A stretch of DNA of 64,000 nucleotides from RGIG7213 sp045124505 (GCA_045124505.1 JBGVLZ010000123.1:1-64000), one strand, 5' to 3'; positions 30,616 to 39,673 are shown, counted from the first letter of the stretch. The notes: a model not told the origin generated them from the letters alone. A program made the numbers and translations.

Positions 30616-32340
30616 ATGGCATTTTTCAAAAAAAATCCTTCTTTTTTCATGACAGTCAGTTCCTTCGACGGAACTGACTGCACGAAAAAGGTTACAAATT
30701 CTATATCCTCTGCCGAATATATGCGTAATTTCCGTATCACGGAAAACGGCAAATTACAGAAAAGATACGGCTATAAAAAGCTTGATGGCATAGAAGGCGG
30801 AGAAGACTTTTATTTGTCGGAAAATGTGCTTTTTTACCGTAACGGCAAGACCGTCAACGCATATAATATGAGTGCGGGAGCGATAGTTGCTTCGTACGAG
30901 CTTGATGTGCGTGATAAGACCGTTTATTTTACCTTTGCGGGAAACGTATATGTAATATGCGATGAGGAAGCCGTTGTTTTCAAAAACGGCAATTTCTCCC
31001 CTGCAGAGCTTTATGTGCCGACTGTTGCCATTACGTGCCAGCCGGGCGGCGGCGGTACTGTTTTTGAGTCCTTGAACCTTTTGTGCGATATGGCGTCGCT
31101 TTCGTATTCGCCTGACGGTGTTGCGAAGGTGTATAAGCTCCCGTCGGGTGCTGTCAGTGTTGTGTCTGTCACGGAAGACGGGCAGACGGTAGCTAAAGAC
31201 AAATATACATTCGATTTTGCAAGTAAGACTGTGACGTTTACATATGTACCGTCAGGCGGTGTTGCCAACAGTCTTAAGATAACATATAAAATGTCGGATG
31301 GCGAGATTGCAAAAAATCTTTTAAGCTGCCGCCGTTTTTGTATCTACGGCGGTGATTTTGACAGCCGTGTGTTTGCTTACGGCGGTGACAATAAGATATT
31401 TTACTCGGATATCACCTCGCACGGTCCCGATCCGCTTTATTTTCCTGCGGAAAATTATATAACGGTCGGCGACGGCACTTACGATGTAACGTCGCTTGTG
31501 CGCCATTATTCAACTCTTGCCGTGTTTACATCGGGCGATGCGTGGTATATTTCGCCGTCAAGCGTTGATTATGACGGTTATGCAAAGCCTGCGTTTCCGA
31601 TATATCCGTTGAACGGTAATGTCGGAACGGTAAAGGGCGGTGCGGCGCTTATAGATAACTCACCCTTGACCGTCAATTCCGACGGTGTGTATCTGTGGCG
31701 TTCAAGCACGGTGCGTGACGAAAGAAATGCAAAGTGTATATCCGACAGGATAGAACCGCTTTTGCACAGCGATTTTTTGAAGAGTGCCGGGGTTTTTGAC
31801 CATCAGGCGAAAAAAGAGCTGTGGATATACAGCTTCGGCATCGTTATGATATATAACTATGCACTTGACGTCTGGTATGCCTTCGACGGCATCAATGCCG
31901 ATGATATTTATGAATATATGGGCGAGGCGCTTTTTGTAAATTCATCGGGTGTTTACCTTTTTGATCCCGATGTTTACACAGACGATGGGCATGCGTACAG
32001 AGCTGTGTGGCAAAGCGGATTTGCCAATTTCGGCAGAATTGACAAAAAAAGGCTGTATATGATCTATGCTTCGCTTATACCCGAGCCGTGCAGTAACGTG
32101 AAGATAACTCTTGTGCCAAATAAGGGCGAGAGAATAACAGTCGGCGAAAACGGAGAATTTTCAAACGTGGTGCTTGATTTTTCAGCTATCGATTTTTCAA
32201 ACTTTTCGTTTGAATGCGAGGGCAGACCGACACTTACACGTCACCGTATAAGGCTCCGCCGTTTTGACAGCATAAGGCTCATTATTGAAAACTCTGAGAA
32301 AGACGGCAGAGCGACACTTGAAAGGGTAGTGATAAACTGA
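30616..32340 (+). CDS. Putative phage tail-hub (gp10-like) protein
   Basis: A protein of 574 residues, almost entirely beta-strand with repeated short aromatic blocks (RNFRITENGKLQKRYGYKKL; VYFTFAGNVYVICDEEAVVF; FVNSSGVYLFDP), suggesting a beta-propeller. In P22-like phages the gene after the connector is gp10, a propeller-like tail hub that plugs the portal. RNFRITENGKLQKRYGYKKL, near the N-terminus, resembles the RxNxxxxxGxLxxRxGy start of such proteins. TAAGGAGG sits before ATG 30616. The assignment is by position and fold pattern, not by a decisive motif. Confidence 0.6.
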   Translation: MAFFKKNPSFFMTVSSFDGTDCTKKVTNSISSAEYMRNFRITENGKLQKRYGYKKLDGIEGGEDFYLSENVLFYRNGKTVNAYNMSAGAIVASYELDVRDKTVYFTFAGNVYVICDEEAVVFKNGNFSPAELYVPTVAITCQPGGGGTVFESLNLLCDMASLSYSPDGVAKVYKLPSGAVSVVSVTEDGQTVAKDKYTFDFASKTVTFTYVPSGGVANSLKITYKMSDGEIAKNLLSCRRFCIYGGDFDSRVFAYGGDNKIFYSDITSHGPDPLYFPAENYITVGDGTYDVTSLVRHYSTLAVFTSGDAWYISPSSVDYDGYAKPAFPIYPLNGNVGTVKGGAALIDNSPLTVNSDGVYLWRSSTVRDERNAKCISDRIEPLLHSDFLKSAGVFDHQAKKELWIYSFGIVMIYNYALDVWYAFDGINADDIYEYMGEALFVNSSGVYLFDPDVYTDDGHAYRAVWQSGFANFGRIDKKRLYMIYASLIPEPCSNVKITLVPNKGERITVGENGEFSNVVLDFSAIDFSNFSFECEGRPTLTRHRIRLRRFDSIRLIIENSEKDGRATLERVVIN

Positions 32341-32639
32341 TGACATTTGATGAAGTCACCTTGTTTGCACAGCGTCACGAGATGCAGATAAGCTCATTAC
32401 AGCATCAGATAAATGATATAAAAGAGGTTACAAAAGAAATTAAGACGATGAACGAAACGCTCATCGTCCTGACGGAGGAGCTGAAGCACACAAACGACAC
32501 ATTGAAAACTCATGACGGCAGAATAGATGCTCTTGAGCTTGCTCCGAAAAACAGATGGAATACGCTTGTAAATGCGGTTCTGACATCTGTGGTGTCGGGA
32601 ATTATCGGATATGCGCTGGCTCACTTCGTTTCTGTCTGA
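32340..32639 (+). CDS. XhlA-like holin-associated protein
   Basis: A protein of 99 residues with a coiled-coil (HEMQISSLQHQINDIKEVTK ... ELKHTNDTLKTHDGRIDALE) followed by one C-terminal membrane helix (LVNAVLTSVVSGIIGYALAH). This is the XhlA plan; XhlA works with a holin and an amidase in host lysis. It overlaps the previous stop (TGATG) and lies directly before the holin-like and amidase genes. Confidence 0.78.
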   Translation: MTFDEVTLFAQRHEMQISSLQHQINDIKEVTKEIKTMNETLIVLTEELKHTNDTLKTHDGRIDALELAPKNRWNTLVNAVLTSVVSGIIGYALAHFVSV

Positions 32640-32654
32640 AAAGAGGTGATGTGA

Positions 32655-32957
32655 TTGCAGATAAATGATTTTTTTACATGGCAGATGCTTGCGGGATTTT
32701 CGGGGGCAACTGCTTGTGTGAGTATTCTTACACAGTTTTTTAAAGGACTGTTTGATAAATTACCGTTTTATGTGCCGACCAGGGCAGTGTCATACTTCTT
32801 TGCGCTTATACTGCTTTTTGTAACGGTATATTTCACAGGGGAGGGCGGACTTGCCGAGTACTGCCTTTGCCCTGTCAATGCCGTGCTTGTGTCGTGTGCA
32901 TCAAACGGAGTGTTTGACCTTGTAAAGGTAACTGTTACGGAGGATACAGATGATTAA
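32655..32957 (+). CDS. Holin-like membrane protein
   Basis: A protein of 100 residues starting at TTG 32655 after AAGAGGTGATG. Three hydrophobic segments (11-30 MLAGFSGATACVSILTQFF; 43-62 TRAVSYFFALILLFVTVYF; 69-90) and a charged tail fit a phage holin, which forms pores that release the lysin. It overlaps the amidase gene by 8 nt. Proof would need functional data; the context is strong. Confidence 0.7.
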   Translation: MQINDFFTWQMLAGFSGATACVSILTQFFKGLFDKLPFYVPTRAVSYFFALILLFVTVYFTGEGGLAEYCLCPVNAVLVSCASNGVFDLVKVTVTEDTDD

Positions 32958-33969
32958 GATAACACTTGACCCCGGTCATGGGGAAAAGGACAACAGAGGC
33001 GCCTTTGCCGATTATTATGAAGGGGAGAAAATGTTCCGCCTGGCGGGATTTTTGAAAGATGAGCTTGAAAAATACGGTGTGGAGGTCGAAGTGACAAAAA
33101 ACAGTGCGGATGATGATCCGACACTGTCAAAAAGAGGAAACACGGCTGTGAAAAACGGCTCGGAGATATTTTTGTCGCTTCACTCAAACGCCGCTTCGAC
33201 TGAAAAGGCGTGCGGAGTGTCATCGTTTTATTCGATAAAGCTCCCCGAAAGCCGTGAGCTTTTGTCAAAAATTGTCGATAAAGTCGTTGACGTTATGAAA
33301 GCGAAAACGGGAATAACGTACAAACGAGGCGTTATGACGAGAATATACGAAAGCGGAGGCAAGAAGTACGATTATTACGGAGTGATAAGAAATTCGCAGG
33401 GCGGTTCTGTCAAGTATTCCTACATAATCGAGCACGGCTTTCACACAAATGAAAAAGAGTGTGCGTTCTTGCTTGATGAGTCAAATCTCAGACTCATAGC
33501 ACGTGCGGAGGCAGAGGCAATAGCACAGTATTTTTCACTGTCCGAAACGGAAACCGCTGAGGACGAAAATGCGTACACCGTAAAAAAGGGCGATACGCTT
33601 TCAAAGATAGCGTCGCTTTTCGGCGTGACACTTAACGAAATCGCAAAGGCAAATTCAATAGAAAATGTGAACCTTATATATGTCGGCCAGAAGCTCGTTA
33701 TACCCGAAGGACAGAAGATCGTGCGGGGCGATGTTGTAAGGCTCAAAGACGGTGTTACGACATATTTTCCCGGCGGAAATCCGTTTTCTCCGTGGGTGAA
33801 AAACTATGATTACGTCGTTATGAAGGATTCCGACGGCGACGGAAAAACCGTTTACAGAGGGGGAGACGAGTGTGTGCTCCTCGGTGAAAGGGTAAACAGA
33901 ACAAACGGTGAGCTTGGCGGACAGCTCAAATCGTGGTGCAGTATAAATTATATAGATAAAGTGAAATGA
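32950..33969 (+). CDS. N-acetylmuramoyl-L-alanine amidase endolysin with LysM
   Basis: A protein of 339 residues without a signal peptide, as expected for a holin-dependent endolysin. The Amidase_3 domain (1-195) carries zinc ligands His10 (LDPGHGE), Glu24 and His78 (LSLHSNA) and the catalytic Glu161 (IEHGFHTN). A LysM peptidoglycan-binding motif spans ~209-252 (YTVKKGDTLSKIASLFGVTL). A third ~80-residue domain (VRLKDGVTTYFPGGNPFSPW) is not recognised but may be an SH3-like binding unit. The gene completes the XhlA-holin-amidase lysis set. Confidence 0.92.
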   Translation: MIKITLDPGHGEKDNRGAFADYYEGEKMFRLAGFLKDELEKYGVEVEVTKNSADDDPTLSKRGNTAVKNGSEIFLSLHSNAASTEKACGVSSFYSIKLPESRELLSKIVDKVVDVMKAKTGITYKRGVMTRIYESGGKKYDYYGVIRNSQGGSVKYSYIIEHGFHTNEKECAFLLDESNLRLIARAEAEAIAQYFSLSETETAEDENAYTVKKGDTLSKIASLFGVTLNEIAKANSIENVNLIYVGQKLVIPEGQKIVRGDVVRLKDGVTTYFPGGNPFSPWVKNYDYVVMKDSDGDGKTVYRGGDECVLLGERVNRTNGELGGQLKSWCSINYIDKVK

Positions 33970-33982
33970 AAGGAATTTTAAT

Positions 33983-34759
33983 TTGGCAATATCAACATTC
34001 AACGAAGATCTTGACATAATCGCTTCCTTGCCCACTTGCCCCACAGCGCCCGAATATACGGCTGATGAGGTCAAAAGCAAGTTTGACGAGGGAGCGAAAA
34101 AAATAAAGCAGTATTTGAATGAAACGCTTATCCCCCAGATACTTGATGAGCTTTCAAGCACCGCCCTCGGCGACGGTGCATACAGATATATACCGTGCAA
34201 AAGACTGCTCAAGCAGTATTCCTCGGCAGGTGTATTCACGTTTGATACAGAGGAATATCCGTCATTTACGGGAATATACGATATCGTTCTTGTCGGAGGC
34301 GGAGGCGGTGGATATAACGGCTCCGTTAAATACGGCGGAGGCGGCGGTGCCGTAACACAGCTTATCGGCAGACAGCTTCACGGAAAATATACAGTCAGCG
34401 TCGGTGCCGGCGGTGCGCCTTGCACAAATATCATGCCGAATGACGGTGAAGCGACGCACATGACGAATGACGGCGAAATGACTGATTTTTATGAATATGC
34501 TGCAGGCGGCGAAGGTGCCGACAGCGCAACTCCCCGTGCAAGAGGCGGCGGTATCGGAGCTACAGATGCTGTGCCCGACGACGGCGCACTTGAGTGCGGC
34601 TGCGGCGGTGACAGTATCGGCTACGGAACGGGCGCAAAGGGCGCAATGGTCAGCGACAGTATCAGATTTCCCGTAGGCTTCGGCGGTGGCGGCTGGGGCT
34701 CCGTTGCGGGCAAAAACGGCACGGTGCTTATTTACGGATACGTAAGACAGGAGGTATAA
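33983..34759 (+). CDS. Glycine-rich tail fibre/adhesin-like protein
   Basis: A protein of 258 residues starting at TTG 33983 after AAAGGAA. The first ~75 residues are helical and charged (ADEVKSKFDEGAKKIKQYLN), as in the virion-attachment parts of fibres. Residues ~105-258 are a glycine-rich domain (GGGGGGYNGSVKYGGGGGAV; GGGIGATDAVPD; GFGGGGWGSVAG) like the polyglycine sandwich adhesin tips of phage fibres. It probably recognises the host surface. There is no signal peptide. Confidence 0.72.
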   Translation: MAISTFNEDLDIIASLPTCPTAPEYTADEVKSKFDEGAKKIKQYLNETLIPQILDELSSTALGDGAYRYIPCKRLLKQYSSAGVFTFDTEEYPSFTGIYDIVLVGGGGGGYNGSVKYGGGGGAVTQLIGRQLHGKYTVSVGAGGAPCTNIMPNDGEATHMTNDGEMTDFYEYAAGGEGADSATPRARGGGIGATDAVPDDGALECGCGGDSIGYGTGAKGAMVSDSIRFPVGFGGGGWGSVAGKNGTVLIYGYVRQEV

Positions 34760-34760
34760 A

Positions 34761-35702
34761 TTGTCATCTTATAACAGAGATACGAAATCTTACGAAAGCT
34801 ATGAAATGCTTTCAAAATTGCTTAACAGCAACAAAAAAGAGAATATCGATGCGGTTTACGATACTCTCAAAAAGCTGACGGAACAGAATTACGAGGGCAG
34901 TCTTTCTCAGAATGAGTCTGACTATGCCAAAGCACGTGACACGCTTTCACGCAACCGTGCAAAGGCTGAAAAATACCTCGATTATTTCGTAAACGAGGGC
35001 GGATATGCAAACAGCGGCATTGGGGCAGATGCAAGGCTGAAGCAGGAGCTTAACTACGAAAATAACGTCAGCACGCTTAATTCCGAGCAGGTAGCAGCCA
35101 AAGAAAAGCTCGCAAGAGAAAAGCAGGCTGAGCTTGCCAAGCTTGAAAGTGAAAGGGCAACAGCACAGCTTCAGGCAGATTCGGAGCTTGCGGATATGGC
35201 ATATAAAAATGAGCAGTTGGAGCTTCAGAAAGAACAGCTCGAACAGGAAAATTACTGGAAGAAAAAGCAGTATGAGCTTCAGAAGCAGGCTTATTCGGGT
35301 TCTTCGGGATCATCCGGCGGCGGTACATCCGGAGGCTCTGCATACAATGCTGTTATGTATAACGATATGCTGTCAAAGCTTGCCGCATGCAAAAATGCGG
35401 ATGAGATGCAGGCACTTTACGATTCGCTTGTCGGAACAAATACCGAAGCGGCGCAGAGCGTTTACGGCAGTTATTATTCAAAGCTGCTTTCCGAGGTGCG
35501 TGAGGGACTCCTTGACAAGCGTGCCGAGGAGGATGATGACGGCAAGATAAGACAGATATGTACGATGATGACGAGAGTCGGCACAAATCCCAATACGGTC
35601 TTTATTAACCTTTACAGGGATTCTATGCTCACCGATCATCCGCAGTATACGACAAAACAGGTTGAAGAAGCGTACAGACGAGTCATAAGACTCTGGCAGT
35701 AA
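34761..35702 (+). CDS. Coiled-coil virion-associated protein
   Basis: A protein of 313 residues starting at TTG 34761 after GGAGG. Residues ~100-175 form a long charged coiled-coil (EKLAREKQAELAKLESERAT; NEQLELQKEQLEQENYWKKK). A Gly/Ser linker (SGSSGSSGGGTSGGS) separates it from a helical C-terminal domain of ~115 residues. The protein may be a tail needle, ejection or measuring-type protein. It has no clear family motif. Last gene of the operon, followed by a strong terminator. Confidence 0.6.
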   Translation: MSSYNRDTKSYESYEMLSKLLNSNKKENIDAVYDTLKKLTEQNYEGSLSQNESDYAKARDTLSRNRAKAEKYLDYFVNEGGYANSGIGADARLKQELNYENNVSTLNSEQVAAKEKLAREKQAELAKLESERATAQLQADSELADMAYKNEQLELQKEQLEQENYWKKKQYELQKQAYSGSSGSSGGGTSGGSAYNAVMYNDMLSKLAACKNADEMQALYDSLVGTNTEAAQSVYGSYYSKLLSEVREGLLDKRAEEDDDGKIRQICTMMTRVGTNPNTVFINLYRDSMLTDHPQYTTKQVEEAYRRVIRLWQ

Positions 35703-35772
35703 GACTTTAAAAAAATTCAAAACGGACGAAAAGGGAAGGTCACAACTGCCACGGCGCAATTCATATAAAAGA

Positions 35773-35804
35773 AGACAGAGAACGAAAATCTCTGTCTTTT
35801 TTTT
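35773..35804 (+). terminator. Terminator of the virion operon
   Basis: AGACAGAGA/TCTCTGTCT around ACGAAAA, followed by eight T residues. Confidence 0.9.
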
Positions 35805-35861
35805 GATGAATGAAAATTGGAAATGAAACCGTGAGCCTCATAACGATTAAAATTATACAAT

Positions 35862-35991
35862 ATATTTCCGCAGGAAATATGCAAGCCACAAGCAGTTGAC
35901 GTGACGAACTGCGTTACGTCAACTGCGTCAGTTTGCGTATAGTTCGCTATACGAACTACACGCAAACTGATTGCAGGCATGGCGCCCTGCT
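35862..35991. repeat. Nested palindromes, ATATTTCC family
   Basis: Hairpin ATATTTCCgcaGGAAATAT (35862-35880), followed by two long nested palindromes: AGTTGACG..CGTCAACT and CAGTTTGCGT..ACGCAAACTG. The second encloses TATAGTTCG/CGAACTA-type arms. The end GGCGCCCTGC resembles the border of the copy at 36060. No coding potential. Confidence 0.7.
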
Positions 35992-36059
35992 GTAAAGATT
36001 CAGATTTATTTGAAGCGGGAAATATTAAAAAATAGTAAGCTGTTTTAATGTTTCTGAAT

Positions 36060-36134
36060 ATATTTCCGCAAGGAAATATGCGCCCTATGCCCGTGGCGGC
36101 TCGTAAACGAGCCGAGGGGGGGCGGGCAGGGCGC
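36060..36134. repeat. Nested palindrome, ATATTTCC family
   Basis: ATATTTCC hairpin (36060-36079), then GCGCCCTATGCCCG pairing with CGGGCAGGGCGC around a variable inner palindrome GGCTCGTAAACGAGCC. A minus-strand copy with another inner palindrome lies at 56087-56169. Confidence 0.75.
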
Positions 36135-36174
36135 AGGCTTCAAACAATTTATATTTAGTGCAAGGGAATACGGA

Positions 36175-36678
36175 TCAATTAATATATTCGGAAAATTCCG
36201 TTTCGGCTCTTTTTACTATGCTGTCGATATTTAATTTGCTTTTTGAGAGTCTTTTTTGAATTGAATATATACCCGAAAGCAGGGTATTTGCAACAAGACT
36301 GTATTTTTTGTTATTGTCACGCTCAGCCGCGGCTTTTACGAAGCTGTCAAAATCAACGGTTACCGTCAGACTCATGTATTTCTTTTCTTTTGAATAGCGA
36401 ACACGGTTTTTGATATTCCCACTTTCGAGCATCCATTCAGGATAGCAAATGACCGATATGCCTATGCATTCCAAAAAATCACCATATTCACCTATATTTT
36501 GCGGTTGTATGGCATCGATAAGTTCCCTGGTTATATCGCTGAAGCCAAGACACTGGGGAAGCTCATAAATTCCGCATTTGAACAGGCGTTTTTTCTCTTG
36601 TTCAAGCGATGCGCCGCAACAGTCACAACGGTAAAGCAAGCCTTCAACATCTGCTTGACATTTGGGACAATATTTCAT
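36175..36678 (-). CDS. Hypothetical protein with N-terminal zinc ribbon
   Basis: A protein of 167 residues. It begins with two cysteine pairs (MKYCPKCQADVEGLLYRCDC then CGASLE) forming a zinc ribbon. About 130 residues follow with no recognised domain (YELPQCLGFSDITRELIDAI; YMSLTVTVDFDSFVKAAAER). ATG 36678 is chosen because GAGG lies upstream in the correct position and because an in-frame extension would run into the repeat block. It may be an immunity-like single gene; the function is unknown. Confidence 0.7.
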   Translation of the reverse strand: MKYCPKCQADVEGLLYRCDCCGASLEQEKKRLFKCGIYELPQCLGFSDITRELIDAIQPQNIGEYGDFLECIGISVICYPEWMLESGNIKNRVRYSKEKKYMSLTVTVDFDSFVKAAAERDNNKKYSLVANTLLSGIYSIQKRLSKSKLNIDSIVKRAETEFSEYIN

Positions 36679-36701
36679 GGTGTACCTCGGTTTTATTTTT
36701 A

Positions 36702-36830
36702 GTGAAGCATCACTCGCACGCTCGTGACGTGAAGCACGGCAAGCCGTGTGAAGTGTTTGCTTCGCAAACATGAAGCAATTGCCGTTTTCAAAACGGCAAT
36801 TACGGTCTGAGGAATAAAATTATTGATTTA
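36702..36830. repeat. TGAAGC-linker palindrome array, copy 2 of ~130-bp block
   Basis: Near-identical to 4911-5040 (two or three changes). The right end overlaps the last codons and the stop of tcdA (36820-36822), so the element may have supplied the present 3' end of that gene. Confidence 0.85.
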
Positions 36831-37506
36831 TTATATCTTTTATAACCTCGGAGGCGATTATAAGACCTGCCACGGGGGGAGTAAAGGATATGCTTGCGGG
36901 GACTCTGCCGCCGGACACGCTTTTAGGTTCTTCCTTGGAATATATGACTTTGAGTGATCTTATGCCGCGGGATTTAAGCTCACGCCGCATTACCCTCGCA
37001 AGCGGGCAAACGGAGGTTTTGTAGATGTCGGATACCTCAAATTCAGCGGGATTCAGCTTGTTACCCGTGCCCATACTGCTTATCACAGGCACGTTTGCTT
37101 TTTTTGCGTTGCATATTACAAGAAGCTTCGATGTGACAGTATCGATGGCATCGACGACGTAATCGTAATTTGAAAAATCTATCGTGTTTTCGTTGTCCGC
37201 ACCGTAAAAAACGGGCAGAGAAAGAACGTCGGCTGTGGGGTTTATGTCATTTATACGCGCTTTTGCCGCCTCGACCTTGAGCATGCCGAGCGTGGAATGT
37301 AAAGCGTAAAGCTGGCGGTTTATGTTCGACGGAGCAACCGTGTCGGGATCCACAAGTGTAAGATGTCCGACCCCTGCACGTGCAAGCGATTCGGCTGTGT
37401 AAGAGCCGACACCGCCGATGCCGAATATCAGCACCCTTGAATTTTTGATTTTTTCCAGCGCATCAATGCCGATAAGCGCTTCTGTTCTTGAAAATTGTTC
37501 ATTCAT
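36820..37506 (-). CDS. tcdA: tRNA threonylcarbamoyladenosine dehydratase
   Basis: A protein of 228 residues of the ThiF/MoeB/E1-like family, which cyclises t6A to ct6A at position 37 of ANN-reading tRNAs using ATP. Nucleotide-binding block LIFGIGGVGSYTAESLARAG, then LVDPDTVAPSNINRQ (adenylation Asp/Arg), DAIDTVTSKLLV and SSMGTGNKLNP. Its size, with no rhodanese or extra zinc cysteine pairs, separates it from ThiF/MoeB. It is a lone gene with ATG 37506. The stop lies in the repeat block. Confidence 0.9.
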   Translation of the reverse strand: MNEQFSRTEALIGIDALEKIKNSRVLIFGIGGVGSYTAESLARAGVGHLTLVDPDTVAPSNINRQLYALHSTLGMLKVEAAKARINDINPTADVLSLPVFYGADNENTIDFSNYDYVVDAIDTVTSKLLVICNAKKANVPVISSMGTGNKLNPAEFEVSDIYKTSVCPLARVMRRELKSRGIRSLKVIYSKEEPKSVSGGRVPASISFTPPVAGLIIASEVIKDIINQ

Positions 37507-37860
37507 ATAATAAATTTCCTTATAAAGCTCTCTCTTTGGGAGAGCACCCTACGGAGTCGGGTGAGAGGGTAAAACCCATTTTTGCTTATTTAATTCGTCG
37601 TGGTGAGGGAACGGCGCCAAGCCGGTATAATGTTATTCGCCCAGCGAATAACATTATACCTTGTACGGGAGGATATCATCCTCCCGTGTGAAATTGGCGG
37701 AAATGGGTTTGAAACGGACAGTCGAGGACGCCTGTCCCTACAATACCGCGTCGAATGAAACAAACGAAAATGGGTTAAAAATGAAATGCCTTCGGTATTA
37801 AATGTGGCTTTGCCACATGAAATGTTATCCGCCAAAGCGGATAACGTTATATAACGAGGT
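37507..37860. repeat. Gene-free palindrome-rich spacer
   Basis: No gene is supported. It contains a 17-bp-arm palindrome (37624-37660, GGTATAATGTTATTCGC / GCGAATAACATTATACC), GGAGGATATCATCCTCC near 37670, a REP-like element ending CTGTCCCTAC (37715-37742) and GTTATCCGCcaaaGCGGATAAC (37823-37846). Confidence 0.65.
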
Positions 37861-37866
37861 TAATAG

Positions 37867-37894
37867 AATAGGGTGTTGAGATCAACACCCTATT
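37867..37894 (-). terminator. Perfect hairpin after the CBM9-like gene
   Basis: AATAGGGTGTTGA/TCAACACCCTATT with almost no loop, 17 bp past the stop of the minus-strand gene. It is not followed by a long T-run, so it may act as a terminator or as a 3'-end stabiliser. Confidence 0.6.
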
Positions 37895-37910
37895 CGTATT
37901 TTATTCTGTT

Positions 37911-39554
37911 TTATGCCCTTTTCTTTTTGATAACGATGCCTGCAACTGCCGCAGCTGCAACAACTACAACTGCAACGATGGCAATTATAATGCCTGTGTT
38001 GCCGCCCTTGTCATCTGTTTTATCATCTGTAGTTGTAGGTGTTGTTGCTTCTGCTGTGTCAGAATCTTCAGCAACTGCTGTTTCAGCATCTGTTTCAGCC
38101 GCTGTATCTTCTGCGGGAGCTTCAGTTCCTTCGGAGGATTCAACGGGATCGAGTGCCGCGCCGGGGTCTGTTTCAACTGTAAGACCTTCTACGTTGAACT
38201 TCTGTGCATCCTCAAGATTCTTGAAGAAGCCGATAGCGTAAAGTGTCATTTCGGATGTAAGTGTATCTGTAACTTCGTTTACGGGGTCAAAGCGGAGCTG
38301 AAGAATACGTCCGTTCCATTCACCGTCTGTGAAGCCGGATGCTTCGTCATTCATAAAGTACTGGAAGTCGAGAACAACGATCTGACCGCCTTCAACCTCT
38401 ACGTATTCCGACATAACGGAAAGACCGGGGTCGATTTCAGGGGATGCGTTTGTTGTGAAGAACAATTCGCCCCAGTTTGTTTCATTTGTCTTCAGATAAA
38501 GAGCAGCGTATCTGTAATCGCCTGCTTCAATGCCGTACTTTGCGTTAACGTCGATCCAAAGCTGGGGATCATCACCTGTCAAAGCCATGTGTACGGAGCC
38601 GTCATCGTTGATCGTATACTCCATATCCTTTGTACCTGCGTTACCCATAGCGTTGAGCTTCTTGATTATAGAATCTTCAAATGTGAAGAATATGCTGTCG
38701 CCTTCAAGATCCTGTACAGGGGGAAGTGTAACAGCCGCATTGGGGTCAGCCAATTCGTCACCGCCTGTTGCACGTGTTTTAACGAATACAAGACGGTTTG
38801 AACCGTAGATGTTCGTGTCACGTGTTGTCATAACGCCCGTACCCCATTCAATGTGGTTCTGGTAAAGGCTTGTGTTTTTGTCACCGTCATTTACGGAGAT
38901 AGCAAAGCCGAGCTTTGTACCAACGTGAGGAGCTGTCTGAAGGATAACTTCCCACGGAATGAACAGCTCATATGTTGTTTCCTGCTTTGATGCGTTGTGC
39001 TTTACAACGTATCTGCCGTTACCGCCTGTAAGGTCCTCGTGGTCAACAACGCCGTGCCAGCTGTATGCGTATGTATTGCCGTCATCACCGAGAGCAAATG
39101 CAAATTCGTTGTAAGAGGAGTGCCAGTTACCGTCTCTGTTTGATGTGGGGTTAAGTCCCTGGTCAACAGTACAGCCGTAAGCGTCAAGACGAACCTGCAA
39201 GCAGTCGCCGTTCCAGATGCTGTTACGGTCGGAAACGACCTTTGCGTTGCAATGCTGGTCATCGTAAGCAACTACAGCAAGGTAGAATCCCTGGAAGTTG
39301 TAACGTGTCCACATGGAGAATTCCATGCGTGAGCCGGGGATCTCAAGGTCAACAACGGGGTTTTTTTCGTCAGCGTTTGCTACTGTAGGTGAGCCCCATT
39401 CGCTGACATTAACAACACCGTCAATTGTGGGTTCATGTTTCTTTGCAAACTGAAGTGCTTCAACTGTTGCGAACTTTTCTTCCGCAAATACCGAAATTGA
39501 CGACATTGTAAGAAGAGTTGCAACAACTAACAAAATAGAAATTATTTTCTTCAT
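37911..39554 (-). CDS. Surface-anchored CBM9-like (DOMON-type) protein
   Basis: A protein of 547 residues. Signal peptide KKIISILLVVATLLTMSSIS-VFA; C-terminal membrane helix (GIIIAIVAVVVVAAAAVAGI) with KKKRA. Residues ~35-260 match family 9 carbohydrate-binding modules (PTIDGVVNVSEWGSP; DSIWNGDCLQVRLDAYG-type block; TTYELFIPWEVI; LGFAISVNDGD). Residues ~290-460 are a second beta-sandwich. An acidic Thr/Glu/Ala-rich stalk (~465-515) lets it cross the wall. GGAGG precedes ATG 39554. It probably binds sugars at the cell surface; no enzyme domain is present. Confidence 0.82.
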   Translation of the reverse strand: MKKIISILLVVATLLTMSSISVFAEEKFATVEALQFAKKHEPTIDGVVNVSEWGSPTVANADEKNPVVDLEIPGSRMEFSMWTRYNFQGFYLAVVAYDDQHCNAKVVSDRNSIWNGDCLQVRLDAYGCTVDQGLNPTSNRDGNWHSSYNEFAFALGDDGNTYAYSWHGVVDHEDLTGGNGRYVVKHNASKQETTYELFIPWEVILQTAPHVGTKLGFAISVNDGDKNTSLYQNHIEWGTGVMTTRDTNIYGSNRLVFVKTRATGGDELADPNAAVTLPPVQDLEGDSIFFTFEDSIIKKLNAMGNAGTKDMEYTINDDGSVHMALTGDDPQLWIDVNAKYGIEAGDYRYAALYLKTNETNWGELFFTTNASPEIDPGLSVMSEYVEVEGGQIVVLDFQYFMNDEASGFTDGEWNGRILQLRFDPVNEVTDTLTSEMTLYAIGFFKNLEDAQKFNVEGLTVETDPGAALDPVESSEGTEAPAEDTAAETDAETAVAEDSDTAEATTPTTTDDKTDDKGGNTGIIIAIVAVVVVAAAAVAGIVIKKKRA

Positions 39555-39673
39555 ATTTCCTCCTGAAATGAAAATTTATAAAATTTCTCTGATTATATTA
39601 TAGCAAATAAATCGAAAATGTCAAGCATATTCGAAAATTTAACATTGTTGTGTGTATTTTGCGACGGTGTAAA

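Noticed and set aside
25107..35702. Complete inducible prophage
   Set aside because: No integrase, excisionase, repressor, replication gene or flanking att repeats are visible; neighbours are ordinary chromosomal genes.
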